A model generated the notes under the pieces. The model was not told the origin of the DNA and searched no databases. It worked only from the letters and a program-made list of their open reading frames with translations. Position numbers and translations under genes: made by a program. Of a stretch of DNA of 50,518 nucleotides, positions 24,701-32,049 are shown in pieces; the stretch's first letter is position 1, and each line of letters opens with the position of its first letter. The stretch comes from an uncultured Muribaculaceae bacterium (GTDB lineage Bacteria > Bacteroidota > Bacteroidia > Bacteroidales > Muribaculaceae), in the NCBI GenBank assembly GCA_910585285.1, contig CAJUDL010000013.1, positions 1 to 50,518 of the forward strand. Direction: 5' to 3'.

Positions 24701-24869
24701 GCACCAGAACGATGTATGGCGCGATGTGTGGAACGTCTATCTCAACGTAGACTTCGCTCAGCGCGGACTCGGCGGCGACAACAGCTGGGGTGCGGCTCCC
24801 CACCGTCCCTACATCCTCAACCCCTCCAACTACAGCTACACCTACTTCCTGACTCCCGTCACGAAGTAA
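21756..24869 (+). CDS. Secreted GH2 beta-galactosidase
   Basis: Large glycoside hydrolase family 2 enzyme cleaving terminal beta-galactosides, probably in the periplasm. From ATG 21756 it has 1037 residues and begins with a clean signal peptide (MLQKFIAIAFAAATLTASAA). A longer start at ATG 21723 adds 11 residues before it. Domain order: jelly-roll sugar-binding domain, Ig-like domain, TIM barrel, then DUF4981 and Bgal_small_N-type C-terminal domains. In the 1037-residue numbering the acid/base is Glu478 (SLGNEAGNG) and the nucleophile Glu542 (MCEYAHAMGN). A strong terminator follows. The lone gene lacks adjacent SusC/SusD, so its glycan is unknown. Confidence 0.95.
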   Translation: MLQKFIAIAFAAATLTASAAEDWENPGKFAEGRLPHRATAYPYPSASEALKGDFKASPWYESLNGKWKFHYSSKPADRPKDFYLTNYDTSAWDEINVPGNWEMQGYGTPIYVNTGFGFLNRNPPFTSHDDNPVGSYKRSFEIPSLWQGRKIFLHFGGATSGMYVWINGKKIGYVQSTKNPAEFDITPYVHAGKNEVACEVYRWTDGSYLEDQDFWRLSGLERDVYLYSTANQRIEDFFARATLDTKYKDGVLDLDVVLKNYASGATPVKVSAELFDKGGKKVWSATKKCDMAADNTTETTFNASVKNVAKWSAEIPNLYTLVISLADADGEAIESTSAKIGFRTVEIKNAQLLVNGKPIEVHGVNLHEHHPVNGHTVDRETMMKDIRMMKRNNINAIRTCHYPQSPMMYDLCDEYGLYVVDEANIEIHGMGVVHNYPDTTNHPAYHPAWRDCMLDREMALVERDKNHPSVITWSLGNEAGNGENFKAAYRWIKERDKTRPVQFEQADETWNTDIVCPMYPSIGYMKDYAARKDVTRPYIMCEYAHAMGNSSGNFQEYFDIIRSSPHMQGGFIWDWVDQGFLRQDEDGRSYWSYGGDYGARSYKNDGNFCINGMVNPDRTAHPGLNEVKKVYQDIRFAPDAAKGTITIENNFIHKDLSGYDFNWQLLRNGEVVKRGAFAKVNAAPGKSMTVKMPLEGVDLNDGAEYHLNVFANVKTGDEIIPAGHEQAREEVELTPHKKYAPQIASASAPVVTETSKGWTVKAGKVEIAFNKEGWIRSYIADGRQLFSGIKPSFWRAPTDNDWGNNAHKRLNAWRCAFDNSHVTSANLSKEGNTVVVTSVRNMQDVNCSLKSVYTVYADGTLGVTETLMPHADAAVPEMMRFGTSIAMPKKYDNFRWYGRGPWENYSDRKHSSFVGLYEGKVADQYYPYIRPQESGNKTDVRWAELTDKEGFGLKVTGEDLLNVSALDVTPEALDPGTDKHNMHQNDVWRDVWNVYLNVDFAQRGLGGDNSWGAAPHRPYILNPSNYSYTYFLTPVTK

Positions 24870-24906
24870 AATAGCTGTAGAAGCTACAAATACTACATAA
24901 CCACAT

Positions 24907-24950
24907 AAAAATGGTCAGCGGCTCCCCTTCGAAGTCGCTGACCATTTTTT
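24907..24950 (+). terminator. Rho-independent terminator of the beta-galactosidase gene
   Basis: 14-bp perfect stem (24907-24920 with 24936-24949), a 15-nt loop and a run of seven T. One of the strongest terminators in the window. Confidence 0.92.
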
Positions 24951-24958
24951 TAATTAAT

Positions 24959-24989
24959 TTGCATATTTAAGAAATATTTGGTAATTTTG
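24959..24989 (+). promoter_or_regulatory. Promoter of the HipB-like gene
   Basis: TTG (24959-24961), exactly 20 bp, TAATTTTG (24982-24989). A second, mutated copy with TAATCTTG is found in the duplicated segment near 26474-26505. Confidence 0.7.
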
Positions 24990-25004
24990 ATGCGTTACTT
25001 AAAT

Positions 25005-25024
25005 ATAAGTATAATTATATTTAT
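25005..25024. promoter_or_regulatory. Palindromic operator candidate of the HipB-like gene
   Basis: ATAAGTATAATTATATTTAT is a 20-bp palindrome broken at one base pair. It lies 15 bp downstream of the -7 element and 33 bp before the start codon. The copy at 26519-26538 is a perfect palindrome. An autorepressor binding site is the natural interpretation for a HipB-type antitoxin. Confidence 0.55.
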
Positions 25025-25057
25025 AGAGGTATTTGGGGCTTAATAATAATTCTGCTT

Positions 25058-25366
25058 ATGGTTATGATGGAGAATTTATCGCCTGTTGAGGCTATTCGTA
25101 CCTTGGGTGCCCGTTTTAAGGATTATCGCATGCGCCTTAATTTGACTCAAAGGCAAGTATCGGAATTAACGGCAATCAGTGTCCCGACGATTTATAAATT
25201 CGAATCGGGGAGGATTACTGATTTGTCATTTGTCACCATGCTCAAGCTCCTCAAGGCTTTGGATCTTGAACACAACTGGCAGCAGCTGATTCCGGATCTT
25301 CCCGAATCTTCTTACCTGTATAAAGAGAATAAGAAAAGACAACGCATAAGACATCCGAAAAAATGA
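25058..25366 (+). CDS. XRE-family HTH protein, HipB-like antitoxin
   Basis: 102 residues. A Cro/CI helix-turn-helix covers about residues 18-72 (LTQRQVSELTAISVPTIYKF is the HTH core), with a basic tail. The stop codon overlaps the ATG of a HipA N-terminal fragment (ATGA), the standard hipBA arrangement. The toxin gene is broken, so this is an orphan antitoxin or repressor. Its promoter, operator and first 20 codons are duplicated 1.5 kb downstream. Confidence 0.85.
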   Translation: MVMMENLSPVEAIRTLGARFKDYRMRLNLTQRQVSELTAISVPTIYKFESGRITDLSFVTMLKLLKALDLEHNWQQLIPDLPESSYLYKENKKRQRIRHPKK

Positions 25367-25660
25367 ACGTACTGACAGTAAAGCTATGGGGAGAAAAGTT
25401 GGGGCGTCTTGTTTGGGATCAAGTAAGAAAAACTAATTTCGCAAGTAGCCGATTCAATTGCTAAGTTTCAAGATTTTGCTTACAAGTATGACATACCGTC
25501 GGATTGGAGTCATATCATAAATAAGACATTGCATAGAAATTTAGTCAACTTCGGATACGTAGCGCCGCAGATCTTTAAGTTAGATAAATGTCACGAAAAT
25601 AATAACACAGAGGCGCAGAGGTGCAGAGATTTAGCTGTGAAATCATACTTGGATTTTTAG
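25363..25660 (+). pseudogene. hipA toxin remnant with internal deletion and frameshift
   Basis: From ATG 25363 the frame reads MNVLTVKLWGEKLGRLVWDQ, a HipA N-terminal beta-strand pattern, and stops at 25464 after 33 residues. In another frame, 25442-25660 reads VADSIAKFQDFAYKYDIPSD and on to a stop, resembling the C-terminal helices of HipA-like kinases. The kinase core of some 250-300 residues that should lie between is missing. The toxin is therefore dead. The C-terminal assignment is less certain than the N-terminal one. Confidence 0.6.
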
Positions 25661-25713
25661 GCACTGAGGGTCGTAAACGACCTAACCGAGACACAGAGCC
25701 CGTGGTTTAAACA

Positions 25714-25835
25714 TAGCGTCAGCCCTTGGAGAGGGCATATAATTATAACCCCACATCAACCGGGAGTTTCCGCAGGAAACGAACCGGTCGGTGTGGGGTT
25801 ATGCCAATTAGCGTCAGACGGCATCGGAGATGTCG
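25714..25835. repeat. Cluster of hairpins in the 25661-25871 gap
   Basis: The main element is a 58-nt nested inverted repeat (25745-25802). Its outer arms TAACCCCACA/TGTGGGGTTA and CCGG/CCGG enclose a perfect GTTTCC/GGAAAC hairpin. Small hairpins flank it (GCCCT/AGGGC just left; GGCATC-type right). The word TAGCGTCAG or TTAGCGTCAG stands on both sides (25714, 25809). It resembles a REP-type or cruciform element. No gene is visible here. Confidence 0.6.
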
Positions 25836-25871
25836 AATAGTACCGCGTAAAATTTATTAAACGATATGGTG

Positions 25872-26297
25872 TTATGAGAGATAGTCACTCCACATTTCCG
25901 GTACAAAGCAATTGAACATAACCCATACGATATATGAGAGAATGAAAGAATATGGTCTTTTGTCTTTCCAGCATATTACAGCAAGCAATATTGCAATTAT
26001 ACAGGATACAACTACCATTAAGGAACCCAACGAACCATAGAAGTCAGTTGCCCGCATGGGAACATGGAGGAGCAGCTGTCCGAGTATTGATGCAAATCCA
26101 ATTGCCCATGGATTTAGATTTTGAATTTTTTTTGAAAATTCATCAATACATAAATATGTAAGGATAAAAAATCCTGAACTTTCAGCCCAATAAGGTGTCG
26201 AATTATCGAATACTGCTGTCCAGCATGTGACCATGAATAACAATGTAGACAAAAGGCATGTTATCCAGAATGCCTTGGATTTTGTTAAATTTATCAT
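25872..26297 (-). CDS. Small polytopic membrane protein, unknown function
   Basis: 141 residues with four likely membrane helices (about residues 9-30, 39-52, 64-82, 90-110, with a possible fifth near 117-133). No family is recognised. AT-rich, between the hipBA remnant and its duplicated control region. Upstream lies a C-rich tract (26336-26347) and one copy of an inverted 32-bp motif shared with 36321-36352. Confidence 0.6.
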   Translation of the reverse strand: MINLTKSKAFWITCLLSTLLFMVTCWTAVFDNSTPYWAESSGFFILTYLCIDEFSKKIQNLNPWAIGFASILGQLLLHVPMRATDFYGSLGSLMVVVSCIIAILLAVICWKDKRPYSFILSYIVWVMFNCFVPEMWSDYLS

Positions 26298-26463
26298 AAC
26301 AATATATCTAATTTAAATTTCATATAAATAGTTACCCCCACCCCCCCTTATAATATAAGTCGCATCTCAAAAAAAAATCTATAGGTCAAAACGTGATTTT
26401 TTATATTAAAGAATGTTAACTTGCAGATGCTTTCCTCTATTTCTCGCGTCTTATCCCTTTCTC
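26298..26463. repeat. Intergenic stretch with inverted motif copy 1
   Basis: No gene. It contains a C-rich tract and, at 26355-26386, the sequence ATAAGTCGCATCTC, nine A, TCTATAGGT. Its reverse complement recurs at 36321-36352 with a one-base length change. In both places the motif points the same way relative to the gene that follows it. Confidence 0.6.
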
Positions 26464-26660
26464 TTAATTAATTTGCATATTTAAGAAATATTTGGTAATC
26501 TTGATGCATTGCTTAAATATAAGTATAATTATACTTATAGCGATATTTTGGGCTTAATAATAACTCTGCATATGGTTATGATTGAGAATGTATCGCCTGT
26601 TGAGGCTATTCGTACTTTGGGTGCCCGTTTTTAAGGATTACTGATTTGTCATCTCAGGAC
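26464..26660 (+). pseudogene. Duplicated hipB control region and truncated antitoxin copy
   Basis: This segment repeats 24951-25125 with few changes: -33 and -7 sites (now TAATCTTG), palindrome (26519-26538, perfect) and the start MVMIENVSPVEAIRTLGARF from ATG 26572. An extra T then creates a stop (26632-26634). After it, sequence jumps to what corresponds to position 25211 of the original, consistent with deletion between two AGGATTA words 92 bp apart. It is not coding for a functional protein but may keep an operator. Confidence 0.75.
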
Positions 26661-26783
26661 AGATTGTGATTTTAATTCAGATGGTTGCCACATGCAATTC
26701 CACAAAAAACGATTTAACGCAATTTAACAAAGTAAAATACAGCAAAAATGCAAAGTAAAACACAGCAAAAACACAAAATAATT

Positions 26784-26813
26784 TTGGAATAAACGATTTA
26801 ATTGCTAACTTTG
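26784..26813 (+). promoter_or_regulatory. Promoter of the DUF4143-type ATPase gene
   Basis: TTG (26784-26786), 19 bp, TAACTTTG (26806-26813). Predicted transcription start is near 26818, only about 5-8 nt before the ATGs at 26823/26826. This excludes the in-frame TTG at 26802. Confidence 0.62.
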
Positions 26814-26822
26814 CAGTTAGTT

Positions 26823-28121
26823 ATGATGGAAGTTAAATATTTAAGCAGAATCGCCGATAGACTTCTTGATTTGAGACTTGAGGCTTTTGGAGCGGTACAG
26901 ATTACCGGTCCAAAATGGTGTGGCAAGACAACAACGGCAGAGCGTAAAGCTGCAAGTGTCATCAAAATGCAAGATCCTGACCGACGCGATGGTTATCTGG
27001 CTGCTGCTGGAACTAAACCATCTTTATTGTTGAAAGGAGCCGTCCCCCGTCTTATTGATGAATGGCAGGTTGCACCTGTAATCTGGGATGCTGTGCGTCA
27101 TGCAGTTGATGAACGTCGAGGGAAAGGTCAATTTATTCTGACCGGCTCAACCGTAATTGATGATGAAGAAATAATGCACACAGGAACGGGACGTATTTCA
27201 AGAATGTCGATGTATCCCATGAGCCTTTTTGAATCACTTGAATCGAATGGTACAGTCTCGTTGCGTAAGCTTTTTGATGATGAGGATTATGATATTGATG
27301 GTGAAACATCTCAGCTGTCTGTTGAACAATTGATATTCGCTGCATGTCGTGGCGGTTGGCCCGCTTCGCTTGATGAAATTAGTCGCGATGCGAAATTGCT
27401 GATTTCTAAAGATTACGTTGATGTGATTTGTGAAGAGGATATATCAAAGGTTGATAAGACTCGTCGTAGACCGGCATTGGCGCGATTGATTCTGCGTTCT
27501 TATGCGAGAAACATCTGTACGCTTGCAAAAAAGACATCAATGCTTGCTGATGTTGCTGAGGAAATGGAGGGAATATCGATGCCGACCTTTGATGATTATA
27601 TTGCGGCTTTAGAAAAACTGTATGTTATAGATGATATTGATGCGTGGTCTCCATCTATCCGTTCTAAAACTGCTATTCGTACTGGGAAAAAGCGCTGTTT
27701 TATTGATCCCTCTATTGCTGTTGCCTCCTTGGGCGTATCTCCTGAAAGTCTGGAGATGGATCTGAATACATTCGGTTTTATATTTGAATGTCTCTGTTTC
27801 CGAGATCTTCGTGTATATTCCCAGGCATTGGGCGGTCGCCTTTCATACTATCATGACAGGTTTGGTCTTGAGGCGGATGCTGTTTTGCATTTGGATGATG
27901 GCAGATATGCTCTGATTGAATGCAAACTTGGAAGTAGAGAGATAGAGGTTGGGGCAAAGCATCTACTGGAGATTAAACATCTTATTGCAGAAAAAAATAG
28001 AACGGGAAAACAATCGAAACTTCGTGAGCCGGATTTATTGATTGTGCTTACAGGAGGCGAGATGGCATATACCAGAGACGATGGAGTGAGAATTATTCCG
28101 ATAGGATGTTTAAAAGATTAG
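26823..28121 (+). CDS. AAA+ ATPase with DUF4143 domain
   Basis: 432 residues. The N-terminal AAA_14-type P-loop domain has Walker A GPKWCGKTT (29-37) and Walker B RLIDEW (Asp79/Glu80). The middle has helices with FAACRGGWPASL. The C-terminal DUF4143 nuclease-like fold has LEADAVLHLDDGRYALIECKLG, with acidic and Lys residues in the PD-(D/E)XK order. These proteins are widespread in Bacteroidales accessory DNA. Their role is unproven, though a mobile-element or defence role is often suggested. Start at ATG 26823 (or 26826) because the promoter ends at 26813. It is a single-gene unit. Confidence 0.88.
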   Translation: MMEVKYLSRIADRLLDLRLEAFGAVQITGPKWCGKTTTAERKAASVIKMQDPDRRDGYLAAAGTKPSLLLKGAVPRLIDEWQVAPVIWDAVRHAVDERRGKGQFILTGSTVIDDEEIMHTGTGRISRMSMYPMSLFESLESNGTVSLRKLFDDEDYDIDGETSQLSVEQLIFAACRGGWPASLDEISRDAKLLISKDYVDVICEEDISKVDKTRRRPALARLILRSYARNICTLAKKTSMLADVAEEMEGISMPTFDDYIAALEKLYVIDDIDAWSPSIRSKTAIRTGKKRCFIDPSIAVASLGVSPESLEMDLNTFGFIFECLCFRDLRVYSQALGGRLSYYHDRFGLEADAVLHLDDGRYALIECKLGSREIEVGAKHLLEIKHLIAEKNRTGKQSKLREPDLLIVLTGGEMAYTRDDGVRIIPIGCLKD

Positions 28122-28377
28122 AGGTCTTTCAGAATTGAAAAGCTACCGTATCGAATTCAATCCCAAACCCAAGAACTGACCTTTAGGCGAAGTTCCTATG
28201 TAAGATTATTATGTTGTGCAAACATAATGTTACAGTAGCATAATAGTTTTAATGTTGTTTCTATTTTCTTTTCGAGAACTTACACAATGGCTTGCTCGCG
28301 ACTGCAGTCTCGCGGCAAGTAAAAGGAAAAAATTCCTTTGCTTATGCTGCAGTTGCAAGCAACAGCAGCTACGATCT
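28122..28377. other. Structured intergenic stretch between ATPase and transglutaminase genes
   Basis: No gene was found. From 28291 there is a series of strong hairpins: CTTGC-CGCG-ACT / AGT-CGCG-GCAAG (28291-28319), AAAGGAA/TTCCTTT (about 28322-28339), and a GTTGC/GCAAC palindrome near 28352-28363. They precede direct repeat R3 and the next gene, so they may form its leader or the 3' end of the ATPase transcript. Confidence 0.45.
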
Positions 28378-28462
28378 GAAAAAGATTGAAAATTTGCAAT
28401 ATTTATTAGCGGATTTCTGTAACCTAAGTGTCTAATATACAAACTCAGTCAAAACAAGTACG
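28378..28462 (+). repeat. Direct repeat R3, copy 1
   Basis: About 85 bp containing GATTGAAAATTTGCAATATT and ACTCAGTCAAAACAA. It recurs at 30546-30631 with only a few substitutions, again just upstream of a secreted-lipoprotein gene. A duplicated leader or control region is likely. Confidence 0.8.
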
Positions 28463-28542
28463 CGATACGCTTTTAATCCACTCGGAGAGAATGAGTATAT
28501 CTACCAGTATGACATAAAATCGATGTTACAGTAATTTGTTGT

Positions 28543-30501
28543 ATGTTTCTCCATTCACATCAACTACAAGATACCATCTTAAAGAATTGGAAGAGGCTGA
28601 TTCTTGCAGTTCCGCTTGCTTTTGTCTCATGCACGTCTATGGATGATGCGCTGCTTGAACAGGCTATATTGCAGGCTGAATCCAATGCTCCGGAAATTGA
28701 GAAAGTGCTTAGTGCTTACGTGGGAGAAAAGAAAGAGGCTGCTGAATATTTGGTTCGTGGAATGTTGGGACAGTTTTCTCTGACCGGTCCCGGGCTCGAC
28801 TCCATAGAGATGTTGTATAGGGAGCTTCCGCAACCAAACGGAAGTTGGAAGTTGGATTCGTTGCAACGCATCATTGGTAAACGTTATGAAAGATATCCAC
28901 AAAGGAGAGAGACGGACCTGCAGACACTGACCTCGGATTATATCACGCGCAATATTGAAGATGCGTGGAGTATGAAGGAGCTTCGAGGCTGGAATAAGGA
29001 TCTTTCCCTGGCGGAGTTTTGTGAATTGCTCTTGCCATATCGAATAGGTAATGAGCCTGTTACCGAATGGAGGGATGCTTACCGAAACGCGCTAGATTCC
29101 ATTTCGGACAAGATTGATGCGGCTGCAAATTCAGTGGAAGCTGCCGCTGTCATATCGCAATCCTTAGGCGAGATACATTACACCAGATGGCTTAAAATCC
29201 CTGACCGCCCTGCACCATCGTTGCTTGAATCCCCTGTGGGATATTGTAGAGAGGAATGTGCCCGCAATCTATATGCCATGAGGGCATTCGGCATCCCCAC
29301 GGCAATAGACGAATATTTGGTTTCCCCTGCGAACGGTACACCTCATCAATGGAACGTGGTTTATGACAATATCGACAGGCGATTCCGCTTGTTTGAAAAT
29401 GCGGAATATCCCCCTACACGCGACAGTCTGCACAATGACCATCGGAGAAAGGGGAAAGTGTATAGAAGAACGTTGTCCATGAATATGGAGCGGCTGGAGA
29501 AATTGCGGGAAATACCAGATGCACCACAGGAACTTACTTATCCCCGGCTGAAAGATGTCACATGGGAATATTTCGGGCATAACAAGGCGGAAGTCAAGGT
29601 CGATGCGAAAGAGGAAACGGTATACCTCGGTATTTTTACTCCCGAAGGATATCGCCCCATAGACATTGCGGAAAAAAGCCGGAGCGGAAACGCTGTCTTT
29701 CGGGATATAGAACCGGATCTTATATATATCCCGATTGTCAGGAAAGGTACCGGTTACTCTGTCTGCGGCAATCCGTTCATGCTGTTGCAAAACGGAAAGG
29801 TACATGAATTCATTCCTGACATGTCAAGGATGGGAAAGACATCCTTGACAAGAAAGACGGGGCTGGTACGTAGCTCTTTTATCCGGATGAGTTCAGTAGT
29901 TGGATGTAAGATACAGATAGGACGGACTGAAAATGGACCTTGGATTGATGTCGACAGCATTGAACGTATGCCGGAACATAATTTTTACAGAATACCGGTA
30001 GGAAGGATTCCTAAGGAATTTAAAGCAAGATACATACGTGTTATTACGTCTCCGTTCCATAATTCACAGATCGGGGAAGTGATTGTGTCTGAAGATTCAC
30101 TCGCTATCCATCGGTTGCCAATATCTTCGGTCACCGATAACCATACGGATGATATGAATAAACTCGTTGACGGTGATATCTTGACATGGACAATTTATAG
30201 GTCGTTTGGTAAGTCACTTGTATTTAGGATTGACTCCGACAAGAAGGTTGACAGTATATTCTTTATCCCGCGCAATGACGACAATTATGTAGTTCCGGAA
30301 GAGGAATACGAACTGTTTTATTTTGCCCGTGCTGGTTGGAAATCCTTGGGAAGAAAAGTGTCTGAAGGTTTCTCAATTGATTTCGAGGTTCCGGCGAATG
30401 CCGTGTTGTGGCTTCGCAACCTCACAAAAGGGAGAGAGGAGCAGATCTTCATATGCCGCGACGGCAAACAGCTTTTCAATACTGACCTTGGAGGAGATTA
30501 A
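28543..30501 (+). CDS. Transglutaminase-like lipoprotein
   Basis: 652-residue lipoprotein with signal sequence and lipobox (LAFVSC, Cys30). The transglutaminase-like (papain-fold) domain is around residues 205-300. It has Cys235 in GYCREECARNL, exactly 12 residues before the conserved RAFGIP, His268 in PHQWNVVYD, and Asp275. The C-terminal half (about 350-650) is beta-rich with SIFFIPRNDDN and discoidin-like features. In this family the domain may act as a peptidase or amidase rather than a crosslinker. It lies between the two R3 repeats and upstream of the DUF1573/NVEALA/propeller genes. Confidence 0.8.
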   Translation: MFLHSHQLQDTILKNWKRLILAVPLAFVSCTSMDDALLEQAILQAESNAPEIEKVLSAYVGEKKEAAEYLVRGMLGQFSLTGPGLDSIEMLYRELPQPNGSWKLDSLQRIIGKRYERYPQRRETDLQTLTSDYITRNIEDAWSMKELRGWNKDLSLAEFCELLLPYRIGNEPVTEWRDAYRNALDSISDKIDAAANSVEAAAVISQSLGEIHYTRWLKIPDRPAPSLLESPVGYCREECARNLYAMRAFGIPTAIDEYLVSPANGTPHQWNVVYDNIDRRFRLFENAEYPPTRDSLHNDHRRKGKVYRRTLSMNMERLEKLREIPDAPQELTYPRLKDVTWEYFGHNKAEVKVDAKEETVYLGIFTPEGYRPIDIAEKSRSGNAVFRDIEPDLIYIPIVRKGTGYSVCGNPFMLLQNGKVHEFIPDMSRMGKTSLTRKTGLVRSSFIRMSSVVGCKIQIGRTENGPWIDVDSIERMPEHNFYRIPVGRIPKEFKARYIRVITSPFHNSQIGEVIVSEDSLAIHRLPISSVTDNHTDDMNKLVDGDILTWTIYRSFGKSLVFRIDSDKKVDSIFFIPRNDDNYVVPEEEYELFYFARAGWKSLGRKVSEGFSIDFEVPANAVLWLRNLTKGREEQIFICRDGKQLFNTDLGGD

Positions 30502-30513
30502 GGTAACTGCTCA

Positions 30514-30631
30514 GTCTTTGTCATGTAGGGTCTTTGTCATGTAGCGAAAAAAGATTGAAAATTTGCAATATTGATTAGCGGATTTCTGCAACCTAAGTGC
30601 CTAATATATAAACTCAGTCAAAACAAATACG
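30514..30631 (+). repeat. Tandem 16-bp duplication and direct repeat R3, copy 2
   Basis: GTCTTTGTCATGTAG occurs twice in tandem (30514-30544). R3 copy 2 (30546-30631) follows at once, nearly identical to 28378-28462, and ends 10 bp before the next start codon. Confidence 0.78.
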
Positions 30632-30641
30632 ATTCCAACCT

Positions 30642-31547
30642 ATGTTTATCATGAACAAACTCATAAAATACAGCCTCTTTCTTTTTACAATGGCAATGCT
30701 TATGTCAGTAATTATGTCTTGTAATTGCAGCGACAAGGAACAAAGGGATATCGTGACAGAATGGATTGGTAAAGAACTAATAATTCCAGATAGTCTGCAA
30801 TTCCAGATTGGAGACATTCCGATAGAGTATGATTTCAACGATGCTGATTATAAAATCGTCACATACATTGATTCAACCGGTTGTACAGGATGTAAAATGA
30901 GATTAAAAGAATGGGATAATTTCATTAGCTCTTTGAAATGTTCTTCGGATACAGTGAGGGTAAATTTTGTTATGATAGTTAGCCATGTTAATACTGAATA
31001 TCTAAATGAAATTTTAAAACAGAAGAATTTCTTACATCCCATAACTATTGATAATGAAGGAATATTTTACAAATCCAATCACCTACCTGAAAATAATAAA
31101 TATCAAACATTCCTTCTTACTGGTGACAACAGGATAGTCGCAATTGGCAATCCCATAAATAATCCTAAAATCAAAGATGTATATGAAAATATAATATTGG
31201 GATCACAGCATGAAGCTGCAATCGAAACCTACGACATAAATATCGCATCTCCCAATCCCATTCATGTCATGGGTGTTGTTTCACCAGGTGATAGAGTATT
31301 TGTAAATTATCAACTTATAAATAAAAGTTCCCAAAATATTACCGTACAAGACATAGTTACGTCTTGTCATTGTGTTGCCGCGATCTCTGATATTTCAACA
31401 GTCTTGCCTGACGGTATGATAAATATCGATGTAACCTATAAAGCAGACTCTGTATCACAACAAATATATAAATATGTTGATGTGTACTTCAAAGAAAGAC
31501 AAAATCCAGTGAGACTCCATCTCTGCGGATTCATTAAAAAACATTAA
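30642..31547 (+). CDS. Thioredoxin-like / DUF1573 lipoprotein
   Basis: 301 residues (or 298 from ATG 30651). The lipoprotein signal has lipobox SVIMSC (Cys27). A thioredoxin-like half has DSTGCTGCKMRLKEW, with Cys81-x-x-Cys84. The C-terminal half (about 195-300) is a DUF1573 Ig-like domain (NYQLINKSSQNITVQDIV, then SCHCVAAI). This combination is a Bacteroidales envelope family usually found beside NVEALA peptides and 6-bladed propeller lipoproteins, as here. The CxxC pair suggests redox or disulfide handling of a secreted Cys-rich partner, plausibly the NVEALA peptide encoded 10 bp downstream; this is inference. Confidence 0.82.
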   Translation: MFIMNKLIKYSLFLFTMAMLMSVIMSCNCSDKEQRDIVTEWIGKELIIPDSLQFQIGDIPIEYDFNDADYKIVTYIDSTGCTGCKMRLKEWDNFISSLKCSSDTVRVNFVMIVSHVNTEYLNEILKQKNFLHPITIDNEGIFYKSNHLPENNKYQTFLLTGDNRIVAIGNPINNPKIKDVYENIILGSQHEAAIETYDINIASPNPIHVMGVVSPGDRVFVNYQLINKSSQNITVQDIVTSCHCVAAISDISTVLPDGMINIDVTYKADSVSQQIYKYVDVYFKERQNPVRLHLCGFIKKH

Positions 31548-31557
31548 ATTAAAACGA

Positions 31558-31794
31558 ATGCTTATGAAAAAGAAATTTTTCTTCGCTGCCTCAGCAGCAA
31601 TTTTTTGCGTATCAGGATATCTCCTGATGAAAACACATTCGACAGGAAACGGTCTAACTGATCTTCAACTTGAGAATATCGATGCGTTGTCAGATACCGA
31701 AGAGAAAGGTTATTTAGATGTCGTGCCAGTCGAATATGAGAACGGCTGGGGTTGCAATTGCGCCGGTAAAGGAGATCTGGAATGTTGCGCATGA
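31558..31794 (+). CDS. NVEALA-family secreted small peptide
   Basis: 78 residues (76 from ATG 31564). A Lys-rich start and one hydrophobic segment (KKKFFFAASAAIFCVSGYLL) are followed by the family motif, here LQLENIDALSD instead of the consensus LxxANVEALA. The Cys-rich end GWGCNCAGKGDLECCA has four cysteines. It lies between the DUF1573 thioredoxin-like lipoprotein and a propeller lipoprotein. Function is unknown. The size, leader-like N-terminus and Cys-rich core resemble a processed, disulfide-containing peptide. Confidence 0.78.
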   Translation: MLMKKKFFFAASAAIFCVSGYLLMKTHSTGNGLTDLQLENIDALSDTEEKGYLDVVPVEYENGWGCNCAGKGDLECCA

Positions 31795-31903
31795 CAATAA
31801 CCATCGTTATTACGGGAATGTCTCTATTGTAAAGTCTTTTACTTTACTGCACGCTTCAATGTTAAGTCTACTTAAAGAAGTATACTTAAATATGCAAAGT
31901 TGA

Positions 31904-31911
31904 TACCTTTG
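31904..31911 (+). promoter_or_regulatory. Candidate -7 element upstream of the propeller lipoprotein
   Basis: TACCTTTG matches TAnnTTTG. No clear TTG lies 20 bp upstream. It would give a leader of about 135 nt that contains the hairpin and tandem repeat at 31954-32049. Confidence 0.35.
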
Positions 31912-31953
31912 ATCTGGTTCGTGTTACAAAATTAGAAATAGTTTAATCAATAG

Positions 31954-32049
31954 GGTGCCCAGCCTGTATTATTATAAATAAACAATTGAGATATCAGGCT
32001 GGACACCATATTTAATAGCTCAATAATAATATTTAATAGCTCAATAATA
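31954..32049 (+). repeat. Hairpin and tandem repeat directly before a start codon
   Basis: A 13-bp stem with one mismatch (GGTGCCCAGCCTG at 31954-31966 with CAGGCTGGACACC at 31995-32007) is followed by two perfect copies of a 21-bp unit containing TTTAATAGCTCAATAATA (32008-32049). The second copy ends at the ATG of the propeller gene. Confidence 0.75.

Noticed and set aside
25442..25660. An independent small protein gene
   Set aside because: There is no suitable start codon, the frame overlaps the HipA N-terminal fragment and the sequence looks like a HipA-type C-terminus; treated as toxin remnant.
26572..26634. A 20-residue peptide gene
   Set aside because: It is identical in plan to the first codons of the HipB-like protein and ends at an extra-T frameshift; a truncated duplicate.
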